Positions 16,321 to 26,270 of a stretch of DNA of 64,000 nucleotides are shown one piece after another. This stretch comes from Pseudomonas sp. N40(2020) (GTDB taxonomy: Bacteria > Pseudomonadota > Gammaproteobacteria > Pseudomonadales > Pseudomonadaceae). The position numbers and the translations under genes were made by a program. A model generated the notes under the pieces. That model was not told the DNA's origin and did not search any database. It worked only from the letters and a program-made list of their open reading frames with translations. Position 1 is the stretch's first letter. Each line of letters opens with the position of its first letter. The stretch covers positions 1 through 64,000 of the forward strand of contig NZ_JACSZV010000036.1 in NCBI RefSeq assembly GCF_014472415.1, read 5' to 3'.

Positions 16321-17673
16321 CTAGGCGTTGAGCGCCGCCTCAACCTCCTCGGGCACCTTGACGAAAATCTTGTATTGGCCGCCTTCCATGGCCTCAAAGG
16401 CAATCAGCTTTTCCACCAACAGGCCGCTGAGAACCTTGCCGGCATTGAGCAACAACATGCCGTTATCGGCATTGAGATTGCGCGCCAGAATCATCCCTGC
16501 CGCCAGATCTCGCGTGGTCAGCACCTTGACCGTCGGATCGGCCAGGGTGACGTCGCTGAGGAAGGCCGCACACACCTGAATGAAATCTTCGACCAGTTCC
16601 GGGTCGTACAATCGCCCGGCGTACTGACGCAGGTACAGCAACGCTTCGTCGCTGTTCATATGCCGTTCAAGGATCAAACCGCGCTGCAACTCGACGAAAT
16701 CCACCGCCAGTTTCAGCAAGCGTGAACCGAATGGAATCGCCTCGCCCTTGAGACGGTCGGGAAAGCCGCTGCCGTCCCAACGCTCCTGATGATGCAGGAT
16801 CAGCTGTGCCGCATCCTTCATCGGGTCCAGGGTCATCAGCAGTGATTCGCTCTGCTTTGGATAAGCGCGATAACGCTCGCGATCGGTATGGTGCAGAAGA
16901 TCCGATGGTGTCGTCATCATGCCGTCGGTCCAGCTCAGTTTGCCGACGTTGTAGAGCGCCGCGGCCATGGTCAGGTCGCGGCTGGTGACTTCATCCAGAC
17001 CATGTTGTGTGCAGTAACTGCGCACCAATTCGATGATCTGCCGGTTGGTCTGTTTGGCCGGGGGCAAGCGCAGGTTGGCCAGCAGCGAAAACACCTCAGT
17101 GCCGGTGACATAACTGTGTTTGAGCTCTTCGTACGCCAGATCGAGCATGTCGGCGGTCTGTTGCAGTTCGGCGGTGCGCGAGGCGACATGTTTTTCCAGG
17201 GTGCTGTTGAGCAGCTTGAGCTGATCGTTCTGCACCCGGGTCAAGCGCTCCAGGCGCTGGCGCTCCTGCTCGGAGTGTTGATGCTCAAGGGATTGACGCA
17301 GGATCAGCAGCAACTCTTCGTCATTCCACGGTTTGCTGATGTAACGGTGAATCTGCCCGTCATTGATCGCCTTGATGATGGCGGACGGGTCGGCATAGCC
17401 GGTAAGCATGATGCGCACGGTCGCCGGATGGCGTTCGCGGACTTGGGCCAGCAACGAGGCGCCGTCCATAGTGGGCATGCGGGCGTCACTCATGACCAGA
17501 TCCACCGGCTGCTGCGCCAACATTTCCAGTGCCTGGGCACCGCTGGTCGCCAGCAGGACATCATAGGGCTGGCCACGCAACAGACGGCGCAAGCTGTTGA
17601 GGATAGATTCCTCGTCATCGACCAGCAGGACCTTGGGACGGTGCGGCTGTGGCGGGGCGGTTTGCTCTTCCAT
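16321..17673 (-). CDS. Response regulator with degenerate HD-GYP domain
   Basis: A 450-residue protein: REC domain (Asp63 in MSDARMP, Lys114 in ISKPWND), a coiled-coil linker (about 125-185) and an HD-GYP-like output domain. HD-GYP enzymes hydrolyse cyclic di-GMP using metals held by the HD pair. Here the HD position reads YNVGKL (Tyr241-Asn242), while the later part HHQERWDGSGFP (294-305) is kept with GFP for GYP. Loss of the HD pair suggests a non-catalytic or altered c-di-GMP or protein-interaction role. A further C-terminal domain of about 70 residues ends the protein. It is divergent from a five-gene GGDEF/EAL and kinase operon and is probably part of the same circuit. Confidence 0.8.
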   Translation of the reverse strand: MEEQTAPPQPHRPKVLLVDDEESILNSLRRLLRGQPYDVLLATSGAQALEMLAQQPVDLVMSDARMPTMDGASLLAQVRERHPATVRIMLTGYADPSAIIKAINDGQIHRYISKPWNDEELLLILRQSLEHQHSEQERQRLERLTRVQNDQLKLLNSTLEKHVASRTAELQQTADMLDLAYEELKHSYVTGTEVFSLLANLRLPPAKQTNRQIIELVRSYCTQHGLDEVTSRDLTMAAALYNVGKLSWTDGMMTTPSDLLHHTDRERYRAYPKQSESLLMTLDPMKDAAQLILHHQERWDGSGFPDRLKGEAIPFGSRLLKLAVDFVELQRGLILERHMNSDEALLYLRQYAGRLYDPELVEDFIQVCAAFLSDVTLADPTVKVLTTRDLAAGMILARNLNADNGMLLLNAGKVLSGLLVEKLIAFEAMEGGQYKIFVKVPEEVEAALNA

Positions 17674-17925
17674 GGCTTGGCCTCAAGCGTGACAGGGGTG
17701 AACGACGCAACGGGCCGACCGCCTCGCTGGCCCGCGCCTGAGTCAAAGGCTAGATGATTTTAGGCAGCCTTCACGCAAATCTTCGGCGCGAATGCGCATG
17801 CGAAGGTCCGGGACGCCAACTATGCTCAATAGGTTGAACGACTCCGTCGGTCTTCGAACAGGCCTGTGCCGAGGGAAACGGATGCTCCCGATGACAACAC
17901 CATATGATCCCATGGTCGGTGCGGC
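17674..17925. promoter_or_regulatory. Divergent region of the signalling island
   Basis: 252 bases between the minus-strand REC-HD-GYP gene and the plus-strand operon. It must hold promoters for both units. No convincing -35/-10 pair or operator palindrome was identified by eye. Confidence 0.35.
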
Positions 17926-20187
17926 ATGAACCTGCCCCCCGCGCTCGTCAATCGACGTGTGCTGATCGTCGATGACAGCCCGGCGATCCATGGCGACTTC
18001 GCCAAGATTCTCTGCCCCGCCACCCCGGCGGACGACGGCCTGGGTGAGACCGAAAGCCTGCTGTTTGGCACCCCGTCTGCGGTACGGACCCCGCATTTCG
18101 AACTGGACTCGGCGTTTCAGGGCCGTGAAGCGCTGGACAAGCTCAAAGCCGCGCTGGCCGACAATCGCCCCTATGCCATGGCCTTTATCGACATGCGTAT
18201 GCCGCCGGGCTGGGACGGGCTTGAGACCATCGAACGGCTGTGGCAAGTCGACCCCAAGTTGCAGGTCGCCCTCTGCACGGCCTATTCCGACTATTCCTGG
18301 GAAGACATCGACCGCCGCCTGGCGCTGAACGACCGCCTGCTGATTCTGAAAAAGCCCTTCGATGCGATCGAGATCCGCCAGATGGCCAGCGCCCTGACGG
18401 TCAAATGGCAAATGACTGAAGACGCCGCGCTGAAAATGAACCTGCTGGAACAGGCGGTTCAGGCGCGCACCCGGGAACTGTCCGACGCCAATATGATCGT
18501 GCAGAACAGCCCGACCATCCTGTATCGACTGCGCGGCGATCCGTCGTTTGCCTTGATGTATATCTCCCACAACATCACTCGCTACGGCCATGTCGCGGCG
18601 GATCTGGTGGGCTCACCGAACTGGGCGCAGGCACTGATTCATCCCGATGATCAGGCCAACGTCGATGCGGCAATGGCCCGGGTACTGGATCGGCACGCGT
18701 CGGGCGCAACCATCGAGTTTCGTCTGCGCACCGGCCAGGGCACCTGGCGCTGGGTAGAAAACCGCTACATACCGGTACGCGATCATGACGGCCGTCTGCT
18801 TGAAGTCGAGGGCATCATTCTGGACATTACCGAGCGCCGTCTGGTCGAGGACAAACTGGCGTTGCTGGCCCGCTCCGACGGCCTGACGGGGCTTACCAAC
18901 CGCGCCACGCTGATCGAGCGCCTGCACCAAGCGTTCGCCGCCGCGCGCCGTGGCGCCATGCCGTTCGCGGTGTTTTACCTGGATCTGGATCACTTCAAGC
19001 GCATCAATGACACCTTGGGCCATCCGGTCGGCGATCTGCTGTTGCAGGAAGTCGCCCGCCGCATCAGATCCAGCGTGCGCGAAAACGACATCGTGGCGCG
19101 TCTGGGCGGCGACGAGTTCGCGATTCTGCAACTAGACGTCAGCGACCCGACCCAATCGGCCGCCATGGCCACCCATATCCGCGACACACTGCTGGCCCCC
19201 TACAACCTGGCCGGCAATGCCCTGCACATCTCGGTCAGCATCGGCATCAGCAGTTACAGCGCCGTCAGCCTCGACGCCGACAGCCTGCTGGGTCAGGCCG
19301 ACATGGCGCTGTACCGCGCCAAGGAAATGGGCCGCAACCAGTACCACTTCCACTCAGAGGAGATCTCCCGGGAAGTGGCGGAACGCATGACCATTGTCAG
19401 CGAATTGATGACGGCCCTCGAAGGGGATGAGTTGAGGCTGCATTACGCACCGGAGATGGACCTGCACAGTGGCAGGATTCTGGGCATGGAGGCGCAAGTC
19501 CTCTGGCAGCACCCACGCCTTGGCCTGTTGCCGGCCAGCGCCTTTGTACCGGCAGCGGAAAGAACCGGCGCGATCATTCCTCTGGGGCGCTGGGTGCTGG
19601 ATCGCGCCTGCCGCCAGATGCAGATCTGGCGCGACGAAGGCGTTGCACCACCGGTGATCGCGATCAAGCTTTCTCTGGCCCAACTCAAGAGTGGTCACGA
19701 GCTGATCTACGACGTTCTGCGCACCACCGCACGCTGGGAACTCGCGCCCTGGGACCTGCGTTTCGATGTCACCGAGGCCACACTGGCCCAGACCAAGTGG
19801 ACTCACAACGACGCATTGCCGCGACTGCGTGAACTGGGCGTGACCATCGCCATCGATGATTTCGGCACCGAATACTCCTCGTTCGATTACCTGAAAACCT
19901 ACCGGGTCAATCACCTCAAACTCGCGCAGCGCTTCATCGACAGCGCAGCCCAGGATGTGGCCGGCGCCAATGCGCTGCGCGCCATCGTCAACTTCGCCCG
20001 GGATCTGGACATTGGCATCATCGCCGAAGGTCCGCCCAAGCCCGAACAGCATTTCGCGCCGTCCACGGTCAGTCCCCTGCCCAGTGCGCAGGGGCTCTAC
20101 TTCATCGAGGCGGTCAGCGCCGAGGAGGCTGGCCAACTGCTCAGAGACGGATGCAAGGCGGCGGACCCGCAGGAGGGTGAAGAATGA
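17926..20187 (+). CDS. REC-PAS-GGDEF-degenerate EAL response regulator
   Basis: A 753-residue regulator of cyclic di-GMP. Order: REC (DD at 16-17, Asp89 in FIDMRMPPGWDG), a PAS/PAC sensor at about 190-310, GGDEF at 394-398 fully intact, and an EAL-like domain. The EAL signature reads EAQ (522-524), the NxS position reads IKLS, ExTE reads DVTE, and DDFGTG reads DDFGTE, so phosphodiesterase activity is unlikely while diguanylate cyclase activity is expected. First gene of a coupled operon: its stop overlaps the next start by 4 bases. The ribosome-binding site is weak. The REC domain is a close relative of those in the genes at 20184 and 24860. Confidence 0.85.
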   Translation: MNLPPALVNRRVLIVDDSPAIHGDFAKILCPATPADDGLGETESLLFGTPSAVRTPHFELDSAFQGREALDKLKAALADNRPYAMAFIDMRMPPGWDGLETIERLWQVDPKLQVALCTAYSDYSWEDIDRRLALNDRLLILKKPFDAIEIRQMASALTVKWQMTEDAALKMNLLEQAVQARTRELSDANMIVQNSPTILYRLRGDPSFALMYISHNITRYGHVAADLVGSPNWAQALIHPDDQANVDAAMARVLDRHASGATIEFRLRTGQGTWRWVENRYIPVRDHDGRLLEVEGIILDITERRLVEDKLALLARSDGLTGLTNRATLIERLHQAFAAARRGAMPFAVFYLDLDHFKRINDTLGHPVGDLLLQEVARRIRSSVRENDIVARLGGDEFAILQLDVSDPTQSAAMATHIRDTLLAPYNLAGNALHISVSIGISSYSAVSLDADSLLGQADMALYRAKEMGRNQYHFHSEEISREVAERMTIVSELMTALEGDELRLHYAPEMDLHSGRILGMEAQVLWQHPRLGLLPASAFVPAAERTGAIIPLGRWVLDRACRQMQIWRDEGVAPPVIAIKLSLAQLKSGHELIYDVLRTTARWELAPWDLRFDVTEATLAQTKWTHNDALPRLRELGVTIAIDDFGTEYSSFDYLKTYRVNHLKLAQRFIDSAAQDVAGANALRAIVNFARDLDIGIIAEGPPKPEQHFAPSTVSPLPSAQGLYFIEAVSAEEAGQLLRDGCKAADPQEGEE

Positions 20188-22055
20188 GCGCAGCATTCGC
20201 ACAAACCAATCGGCGCATCCTGATCATCGATGACACACCGGCGATTCACGACGACTTCCGCAAGATCCTCGCCCCACAATCGCCGGACGATGCAGATCTG
20301 AATCAGCTGGAACAGACGCTGTTCGGCACCCGTCTGACGACGCATCTGACCTTCCAGCTCGACTCCGCCTACCAGGGTCAGGAAGGGTTGGCGCTGGTTC
20401 AACGCGCGCTCGCCGAGGGCAACCCGTACGCCCTCGCCTTCATAGACATGCGCATGCCGCCCGGCTGGGACGGTCTGGAAACCATCGAGCAACTGTGGCG
20501 CGTCGATCCGAACCTGCAAATTGCCTTGTGCACGGCCTATAGCGACTACAGCTGGGAAGCCATGGCTGAACGCCTGGAGTTCGGCGACCAGTTGCTGATC
20601 CTGAAAAAGCCGTTCGACAGTCTGGAAATCCGCCAGATGGCCAGCGCCCTGACGTGGAAATGGCAACTGGCCCAGGACGCAGCGCTGAAGATGCTCGGCC
20701 TTGAGCAAAGCATCGAGGCGCGGGTGCATGAACTGCTGAAAGTCTCGCACCTGCTGCAATACGACACCCTCACAGGTCTGCCCAACAGCACCCTGCTCGG
20801 TGATCGCCTGAGCCATGCGATGGCCGTCTGCCGGCGCCATGACAAGCAACTGGTGGTGATGTTCCTCGGCCTGGACCGGTTCAAGCGCATCAACAATGCA
20901 TTGGGCCATCCGGCGGGCGACGAGATGCTCAAACGGGTCGGCCAGCAACTGTTGCAGTGCGTCCGTGAGTCAGACTCGGTCTTTCGTTACGGTGGCGACG
21001 AGTTCGTGGTGATTCTCAGCGACATCAGCCATCCCCAGCAAACCCGTGGCATTGCCGAAAAAGTGCTCGCCGCCATCCGCCTGCCGCAGACGATTGCCGG
21101 TCATGACATCAGCGTTACCGCCTGCCTGGGCATCAGCGTCTATCCCGATGACGGCCTCGAGGCCATCGAGTTGATCAAAAAGGCCGAAACCGCGATGCGC
21201 AACTTCAAGGACAACGGCCCCGACAACATCGGTTTCTTCATCGATGCGATGAACCAGCGCGCCCGCGAACAGCAGAGCATCGAGTCGGGCATTCGCCGGG
21301 CCTTGCAACAGCAGGAATTCGTCTTGCACTACCAACCGAAAATCGATCTGCGCAGTGCCAGAGTGGTGGGTGCCGAGGCATTGGTGCGCTGGCAGAAACC
21401 GGGCCACGGCCTGGTCTATCCTTCGGACTTCATTCCGGTGGCCGAGGACAGCAAGCTGATCGTGCCGCTAAGCCAATGGGTGCTGGGCGAGGCCTGTCGC
21501 CAGACCCGGGCGTGGCAAGTCGCGGGACTGCCGACCATCCGCATGTCGGTGAACATTTCGCCCATCGACTTTCGCCAGCGTGACTTCGTCGAAAACGTCG
21601 AGCGGATACTCGAGCAAAGCGGTCTGGCCGCCGATTGGCTGGAGCTGGAAATCACCGAAGGCGTCCTGATGCAGAACGTCGAGGCGACGATGACCGTGCT
21701 CAATCGCCTGAAGTCGCTGGGGACACGACTGGCCATCGATGACTTCGGCACCGGTTATTCAAGCCTGAGCTACCTGCGCCGGTTTCCCATTGATGTACTG
21801 AAGATCGATCAGTCGTTCATTCGCGGCCTGAGCAACGACAGCAACGACGCCGCCCTCGTTAGCGCCATTATCAGCCTGGGCAAGAGCTTGCGGTTGAACG
21901 TCATCGCCGAGGGCATCGAAACCGCCGAGCAACTGGCTTTTCTCAAGACCCAACATTGCGAAGAAGGCCAGGGCTACTACTTCAGCAAAGCCCTGCCGCC
22001 CGATGCGTTTGCACATTTGCTCGCCGGCGCAGGCCCCGCGCCATGGACGGTGTGA
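20184..22055 (+). CDS. REC-GGDEF-EAL response regulator
   Basis: A 623-residue dual-domain c-di-GMP protein. REC has DD near the N-terminus and Asp88 (FIDMRMPPGWDG). The GGDEF motif at 270-274 (RYGGDEF) and EAL at 398-400 (GAEALVRW) are both intact, as are ITEG and DDFGTGYSSLSYL of the phosphodiesterase. It may therefore both make and break c-di-GMP, or use one domain as a regulator. It overlaps the preceding gene by 4 bases. Unlike its upstream neighbour it has no PAS domain and has an apparently active EAL, so the two may have opposing outputs. Confidence 0.85.
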   Translation: MSAAFAQTNRRILIIDDTPAIHDDFRKILAPQSPDDADLNQLEQTLFGTRLTTHLTFQLDSAYQGQEGLALVQRALAEGNPYALAFIDMRMPPGWDGLETIEQLWRVDPNLQIALCTAYSDYSWEAMAERLEFGDQLLILKKPFDSLEIRQMASALTWKWQLAQDAALKMLGLEQSIEARVHELLKVSHLLQYDTLTGLPNSTLLGDRLSHAMAVCRRHDKQLVVMFLGLDRFKRINNALGHPAGDEMLKRVGQQLLQCVRESDSVFRYGGDEFVVILSDISHPQQTRGIAEKVLAAIRLPQTIAGHDISVTACLGISVYPDDGLEAIELIKKAETAMRNFKDNGPDNIGFFIDAMNQRAREQQSIESGIRRALQQQEFVLHYQPKIDLRSARVVGAEALVRWQKPGHGLVYPSDFIPVAEDSKLIVPLSQWVLGEACRQTRAWQVAGLPTIRMSVNISPIDFRQRDFVENVERILEQSGLAADWLELEITEGVLMQNVEATMTVLNRLKSLGTRLAIDDFGTGYSSLSYLRRFPIDVLKIDQSFIRGLSNDSNDAALVSAIISLGKSLRLNVIAEGIETAEQLAFLKTQHCEEGQGYYFSKALPPDAFAHLLAGAGPAPWTV

Positions 22056-22098
22056 TGAACAGCCCGACACCGGCCTCAAGTCTGGAAGACGTTTACCC

Positions 22099-23052
22099 AT
22101 GAGCTTTTTGCGCCACGCCATCGTATTGGCCCTCTGCGGACTCTGTGCCAGCCCTCATGCGGAACCGCTGAACGAGCCGCTCAAACCCTTGCCGCCGGTG
22201 GTGCAACAGGATGCCCGACGGGTTGAACTCGGTCGCCGGTTATTCCACGAGCCTCGACTGTCGATCAACAACACGCTGTCGTGCGCCAGTTGCCACCAAC
22301 TGGACAAGAACGGTGCCGACAGCCGTGCCTTTTCACTGGGTTTCGACGGCAAACCGGTGGCCTTCAACACGCCGACAGTGTTCAACGCCGCCCTGAACTT
22401 CCGCCAGTTCTGGGACGGCCGCACCGAGACGCTGGAGGAGCAGACCAACGTTGTCATCACCAGCCCGCATGAGATGGGTAGCGACTGGAACACTGTGGTC
22501 GAGCGCATCGCCAAAGACGCCGATTATCAGCGGGACTTCGCCGCCAGTTACCCGAACGGCGTGACCAAGGCCAATATCCAGCAAGCGCTGGCCACCTTCG
22601 AACGCACCTTGCTAACGCCCGACTCCCGCTTCGATCAATACCTGTTGGGCAACACCGACATCCTGACCCTGGAGGAAAAGTACGGCTACCAGCGCTTCAA
22701 GGAATACGGCTGCATTGCCTGCCATCAAGGGGTGAACATCGGCGGCAACATGTTCCAGAAATTTGGCGTGTTCGGCGACTACATCGCCGATCGCGGCAAC
22801 CCGACCGGAGCCGATCAGGGGCGCTTCAATGTCACCGGCGACGAAGCCGATCGTGCCGTGTTCAAAGTGCCGAGTCTGCGCAATGTCGCGCTCACCGCGC
22901 CGTACTTTCACGACGGCTCGGCGCCCACCCTCGAACGGGCCGTGGACGCGATGTTCCAGTACCAGTTGGGGCGCATGCCCAGCGAAGAGGACAAAACACT
23001 GATCATCCTGTTTCTCAAGACCCTGACCGGCCAATGGGAGGGCAAGCCATGA
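22099..23052 (+). CDS. Di-haem cytochrome c peroxidase (CcpA/MauG family)
   Basis: A 317-residue periplasmic protein with an N-terminal signal peptide (HAIVLALCGLCASPHA) and two haem c sites, CASCH at 62-66 and CIACH at 205-209, the hallmark of bacterial di-haem cytochrome c peroxidases. Family blocks NTPTVFNAALN, FWDGR and KVPSLRNVALTAPYFHDG are present. It would reduce hydrogen peroxide with electrons from a small cytochrome or azurin, or could oxidise a protein partner as MauG does. GGAAG lies 10 bases before ATG 22099; a longer frame to 22003 would overlap the preceding gene and hide the signal. Its stop overlaps the start of the sensor kinase (ATGA). A peroxidase inside a signalling operon suggests a redox or peroxide-sensing part. 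Confidence 0.88.
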   Translation: MSFLRHAIVLALCGLCASPHAEPLNEPLKPLPPVVQQDARRVELGRRLFHEPRLSINNTLSCASCHQLDKNGADSRAFSLGFDGKPVAFNTPTVFNAALNFRQFWDGRTETLEEQTNVVITSPHEMGSDWNTVVERIAKDADYQRDFAASYPNGVTKANIQQALATFERTLLTPDSRFDQYLLGNTDILTLEEKYGYQRFKEYGCIACHQGVNIGGNMFQKFGVFGDYIADRGNPTGADQGRFNVTGDEADRAVFKVPSLRNVALTAPYFHDGSAPTLERAVDAMFQYQLGRMPSEEDKTLIILFLKTLTGQWEGKP

Positions 23053-24863
23053 ACACCATCTCACGTCGCGGCAGCCTGCTGTTGCTCACACTGGTGGTTG
23101 TCGTGCTGGCCTCGACGCTGTTGTTTCTTTACCTCAAGTCCAGAACCGAACAGACCATGACCTACACCGAGTCTCGGGATTTGATCCGGCAGATCAAACA
23201 GCAGAACGCCCTGTGGGAAAATGAGGTGCTCAAAGCCAGGGTGGCGATCTCGTACAACTACGACCCACTGGTCTCGCCCATGAACGAAATGACTCGACTG
23301 TGGCAGCGCTTCGATTCTCTGGAATCCGGCCATGGTCGCAATGACTCGGCGCAATGGAGCGTCGCCCACGAGGGCTACCGGCAAGCGACGCAGGAAAAAA
23401 TCCGGCTGGTGGAACAGTTCAAATCGCACAATGCCTTGTTGCGCAACTCTCTGGCGTTCCTGCCAACGGCCGAAGACGACATCCACGCGCAACTGGCCAA
23501 CCTGTCTGATTTCGACAAACTTCAGTTGCAGAACATCATCACCGACACCTACGACCTGCTGCTCAGTGCTCTGGAGTTCTCCCAGGTCACCTCCGCTGAA
23601 AAGGCCGCCGACATTGAGGTCGGGCTGAACAAACTGGCGGTGAATGCACAACGCCTGCCCGAGGATTTTCAGGCGCCGATCAGGATCATGAGCAATCACA
23701 TCAAGCTGATTGCGCGCGAGCAGCCGTTGGTCAATCAGTTGCTGGAAAGCATCGAAGCCGTTCCCGTGGCCGAGCGCCTGGACACCATCACCACCATGCT
23801 TGACCGCGATCAGCAGCGGGTCGACGTCATCGAGAGGCAATACCACTTTTACCTGTTGCTGTTCGCCGTGCTGCTGATGCTGTCATTGATCTGGCTGACC
23901 GTTCGCCTGATCCGCAGCTTCGCCGAGATCAACCGAGTCAACACGGCTCTGCAAACCGCTAACGATGCACTGGAGCAACGGGTCGAGGAACGCACCCGCG
24001 AACTCAAGAATGCCCAGCGCGAACTGCTCGACGCTGCGCGTCAGGCCGGCATGGCGGAAATCGCGACCAATGTGCTGCACAACGTTGGCAATGTGCTCAA
24101 CAGCGTGAACATTTCTTCCGACCTGATCGCGCGAAAGCTGCGTGCCAGCAAGACGCAGGGATTGGGCAAGGCGATGCAATTGATCAACGAGCATCCGCAC
24201 GATCTTGGCCATTTTTTCAACGAGGATGCCAAGGGCAAATTGCTGCCCGGTTACCTCAATCAACTGGTCGGCGCGATCGCCCTGGAACAGCAGGAAATGG
24301 TCGACGAATTGAACCAGATGAACAAAAGCGTCGACCACATCAAGGACATCGTCGCCACCCAGCAGTCCTACGCTGGGGCCAACAGCATGACCGAGCCGCT
24401 GTTTATCAACGAACTGCTCGAAGATGCCCTGCGCATGAACGCCGGGGCACTGACCCGACATCACGTCACGGTGGTCAAGGAATACGCCGACGCACCCCAG
24501 GTGATGGCCGACAAACACCGCTTGCTGCTGATCCTGATCAACCTCATCAGCAATGCCAAATACGCGATGTCCGACCTCAGCAACCGCCCACGCACCATGA
24601 CCCTGGGGGTCAAAGTCGTGGATGAAGACTTCCTCGAAATCAGCGTCAGGGACGATGGCGAGGGCATTGCGCCGGAGAACATGACGCGGATCTTTGCCCA
24701 TGGCTTCACCACTCGCAAGGAGGGCCACGGTTTCGGCCTGCACAGCTGTGCCCTGGCGGCCATCGAGATGAACGGCCACCTCACCGCGCACAGCGACGGA
24801 CCGGGCAAGGGTGCGTTATTCACCCTGCAAATTCCTCTGGTCAGCGTCGCGGAGAACGCATGA
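23049..24863 (+). CDS. Membrane sensor histidine kinase with periplasmic helical domain
   Basis: A 604-residue kinase. An N-terminal helix (about 8-30) and a second helix (FYLLLFAVLLMLSLIWLTV, about 272-292) flank an all-helical periplasmic domain of about 240 residues that resembles the DAHL type of sensor domain. A coiled coil leads to an unusual H-box, NVLHNVGNVLNSV (His344), and a HATPase domain with LINLISNAKYAM, RDDGEGI and GHGFGLHS. It overlaps the peroxidase gene and the next gene by 4 bases each. The tight coupling suggests that it reads the state of the peroxidase or a related periplasmic signal and passes phosphate to one or more REC proteins of the operon. Confidence 0.82.
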   Translation: MNTISRRGSLLLLTLVVVVLASTLLFLYLKSRTEQTMTYTESRDLIRQIKQQNALWENEVLKARVAISYNYDPLVSPMNEMTRLWQRFDSLESGHGRNDSAQWSVAHEGYRQATQEKIRLVEQFKSHNALLRNSLAFLPTAEDDIHAQLANLSDFDKLQLQNIITDTYDLLLSALEFSQVTSAEKAADIEVGLNKLAVNAQRLPEDFQAPIRIMSNHIKLIAREQPLVNQLLESIEAVPVAERLDTITTMLDRDQQRVDVIERQYHFYLLLFAVLLMLSLIWLTVRLIRSFAEINRVNTALQTANDALEQRVEERTRELKNAQRELLDAARQAGMAEIATNVLHNVGNVLNSVNISSDLIARKLRASKTQGLGKAMQLINEHPHDLGHFFNEDAKGKLLPGYLNQLVGAIALEQQEMVDELNQMNKSVDHIKDIVATQQSYAGANSMTEPLFINELLEDALRMNAGALTRHHVTVVKEYADAPQVMADKHRLLLILINLISNAKYAMSDLSNRPRTMTLGVKVVDEDFLEISVRDDGEGIAPENMTRIFAHGFTTRKEGHGFGLHSCALAAIEMNGHLTAHSDGPGKGALFTLQIPLVSVAENA

Positions 24864-26263
24864 GCGAGCTTTCGAACCGTCGCATTCTGCTGATCGACGA
24901 CATGCCGTCGATTCATGAGGACTTTCGCAAGATTCTCGCTCCGGCGGCGCCACACTCGGTGGAGCTGGACGAAATCGAGACCGCGCTGTTCGGCACCGAG
25001 GCCCGCCCCCTGCGCCCCTTGTTCGAGCTGGACTCTGCTTACGGCGGTGAAGAAGGTCTGGGCAAACTGGTTCAGGCAATGCAGGAACAACGTCCCTACG
25101 CGCTGGCCTTCGTCGATATGCGCATGCCCGATGGCTGGGACGGCGCGAAAACCATCGAACACCTGTGGCAACAGGATCCGCAGTTGCAAGTGGTGGTGTG
25201 TACCGCGTATTCGGATTATTCCTGGGACGAACTGCTGGAACGTCTGCACGCCCATGATCGCCTGCTGATCCTGAAGAAGCCGTTCGACAACATCGAAGTG
25301 CAGCAGATGGCTAACACCCTGCTGACCAAATGGCAGATGACTGAACGGGCCTCACTGCAAATGCACCAACTGGAACATCTGGTGGATCAGCGCACCGCGC
25401 AGTTCAAGCAGGCCAGCGAAGAACTGCAGCGAGAGATCGACGAGCGCAAGCAATTGGAAAGTCAGTTGGTGCAGTCGGAAAAACTCGCCTCACTCGGGCA
25501 ATTGGCAGCGGGCGTGGCCCATGAAATCAATAACCCGATTGGCTTCATTTCCTCCAACCTCGGCACGCTGGACGGCTACTTCAAACAATTGCTGACTGTG
25601 CTTGATGCCTGCCAGACGCTCGATAACGCCGCGGACAGCGAAGCTGTGACACGGCTGGCGCAATTGCGCACAGAGGTCGAACTGGATTTTATGCTTGAAG
25701 ACATTCCCGTGCTGATCCGCGAATCCAAGGAAGGCATCGGCCGCGTCGGGCAGATCGTCAAGGACTTGAAGGATTTCTCCCGGGTCGATTCCAATCAGCA
25801 GTGGCAGTGGGCCAATCTGCAGCAAGGCATCGAGTCGACCCTGAACATCGTCGCCAGCGAACTCAAATACAAGGCCGACGTGATCAAGGAGTATCAGGCA
25901 TTGCCCGATATCGAGTGTCTGCCCTCACAAATCAATCAGGTGATCATGAACCTGATAGTCAACGCCACCCAGGCCATGGGGCCGGAGCGTGGCACCATCA
26001 CTTTGCGCACCGGGCAAGCGCAAGACACCGCCTGGGTTGAAGTCGCCGACACCGGTTCGGGCATCGCGCCGGACACCCTGCAAAAAATCTTCGACCCCTT
26101 CTTCACCACCAAACCCGTCGGTGAAGGGACCGGGCTTGGCTTATCCCTGTCTTACGGCATCGTGAAAAAACACGGCGGAAACATATCGGTGCGCAGCGAG
26201 CTGGGTGTGGGCACCACATTTCGTGTCGAACTGCCGATGCGCCAGAGCCGACCCGCTGCCTGA
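24860..26263 (+). CDS. REC-histidine kinase hybrid
   Basis: A 467-residue soluble protein in which an N-terminal REC domain (IDDMPSIHEDF, Asp86 in FVDMRMPDGWDG) is followed by a coiled coil, HisKA (GVAHEINNP, His221) and HATPase (LIVNATQAM, DTGSGI, GTGLGLSLS). It has no membrane segment, so its kinase is likely controlled through the REC domain, which makes it a relay protein. The REC domain belongs to the same subfamily as those of the two GGDEF proteins upstream. Last gene of the operon; it overlaps the sensor kinase by 4 bases and converges on the permease gene. Confidence 0.85.
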   Translation: MSELSNRRILLIDDMPSIHEDFRKILAPAAPHSVELDEIETALFGTEARPLRPLFELDSAYGGEEGLGKLVQAMQEQRPYALAFVDMRMPDGWDGAKTIEHLWQQDPQLQVVVCTAYSDYSWDELLERLHAHDRLLILKKPFDNIEVQQMANTLLTKWQMTERASLQMHQLEHLVDQRTAQFKQASEELQREIDERKQLESQLVQSEKLASLGQLAAGVAHEINNPIGFISSNLGTLDGYFKQLLTVLDACQTLDNAADSEAVTRLAQLRTEVELDFMLEDIPVLIRESKEGIGRVGQIVKDLKDFSRVDSNQQWQWANLQQGIESTLNIVASELKYKADVIKEYQALPDIECLPSQINQVIMNLIVNATQAMGPERGTITLRTGQAQDTAWVEVADTGSGIAPDTLQKIFDPFFTTKPVGEGTGLGLSLSYGIVKKHGGNISVRSELGVGTTFRVELPMRQSRPAA

Positions 26264-26270
26264 AGGCGCC

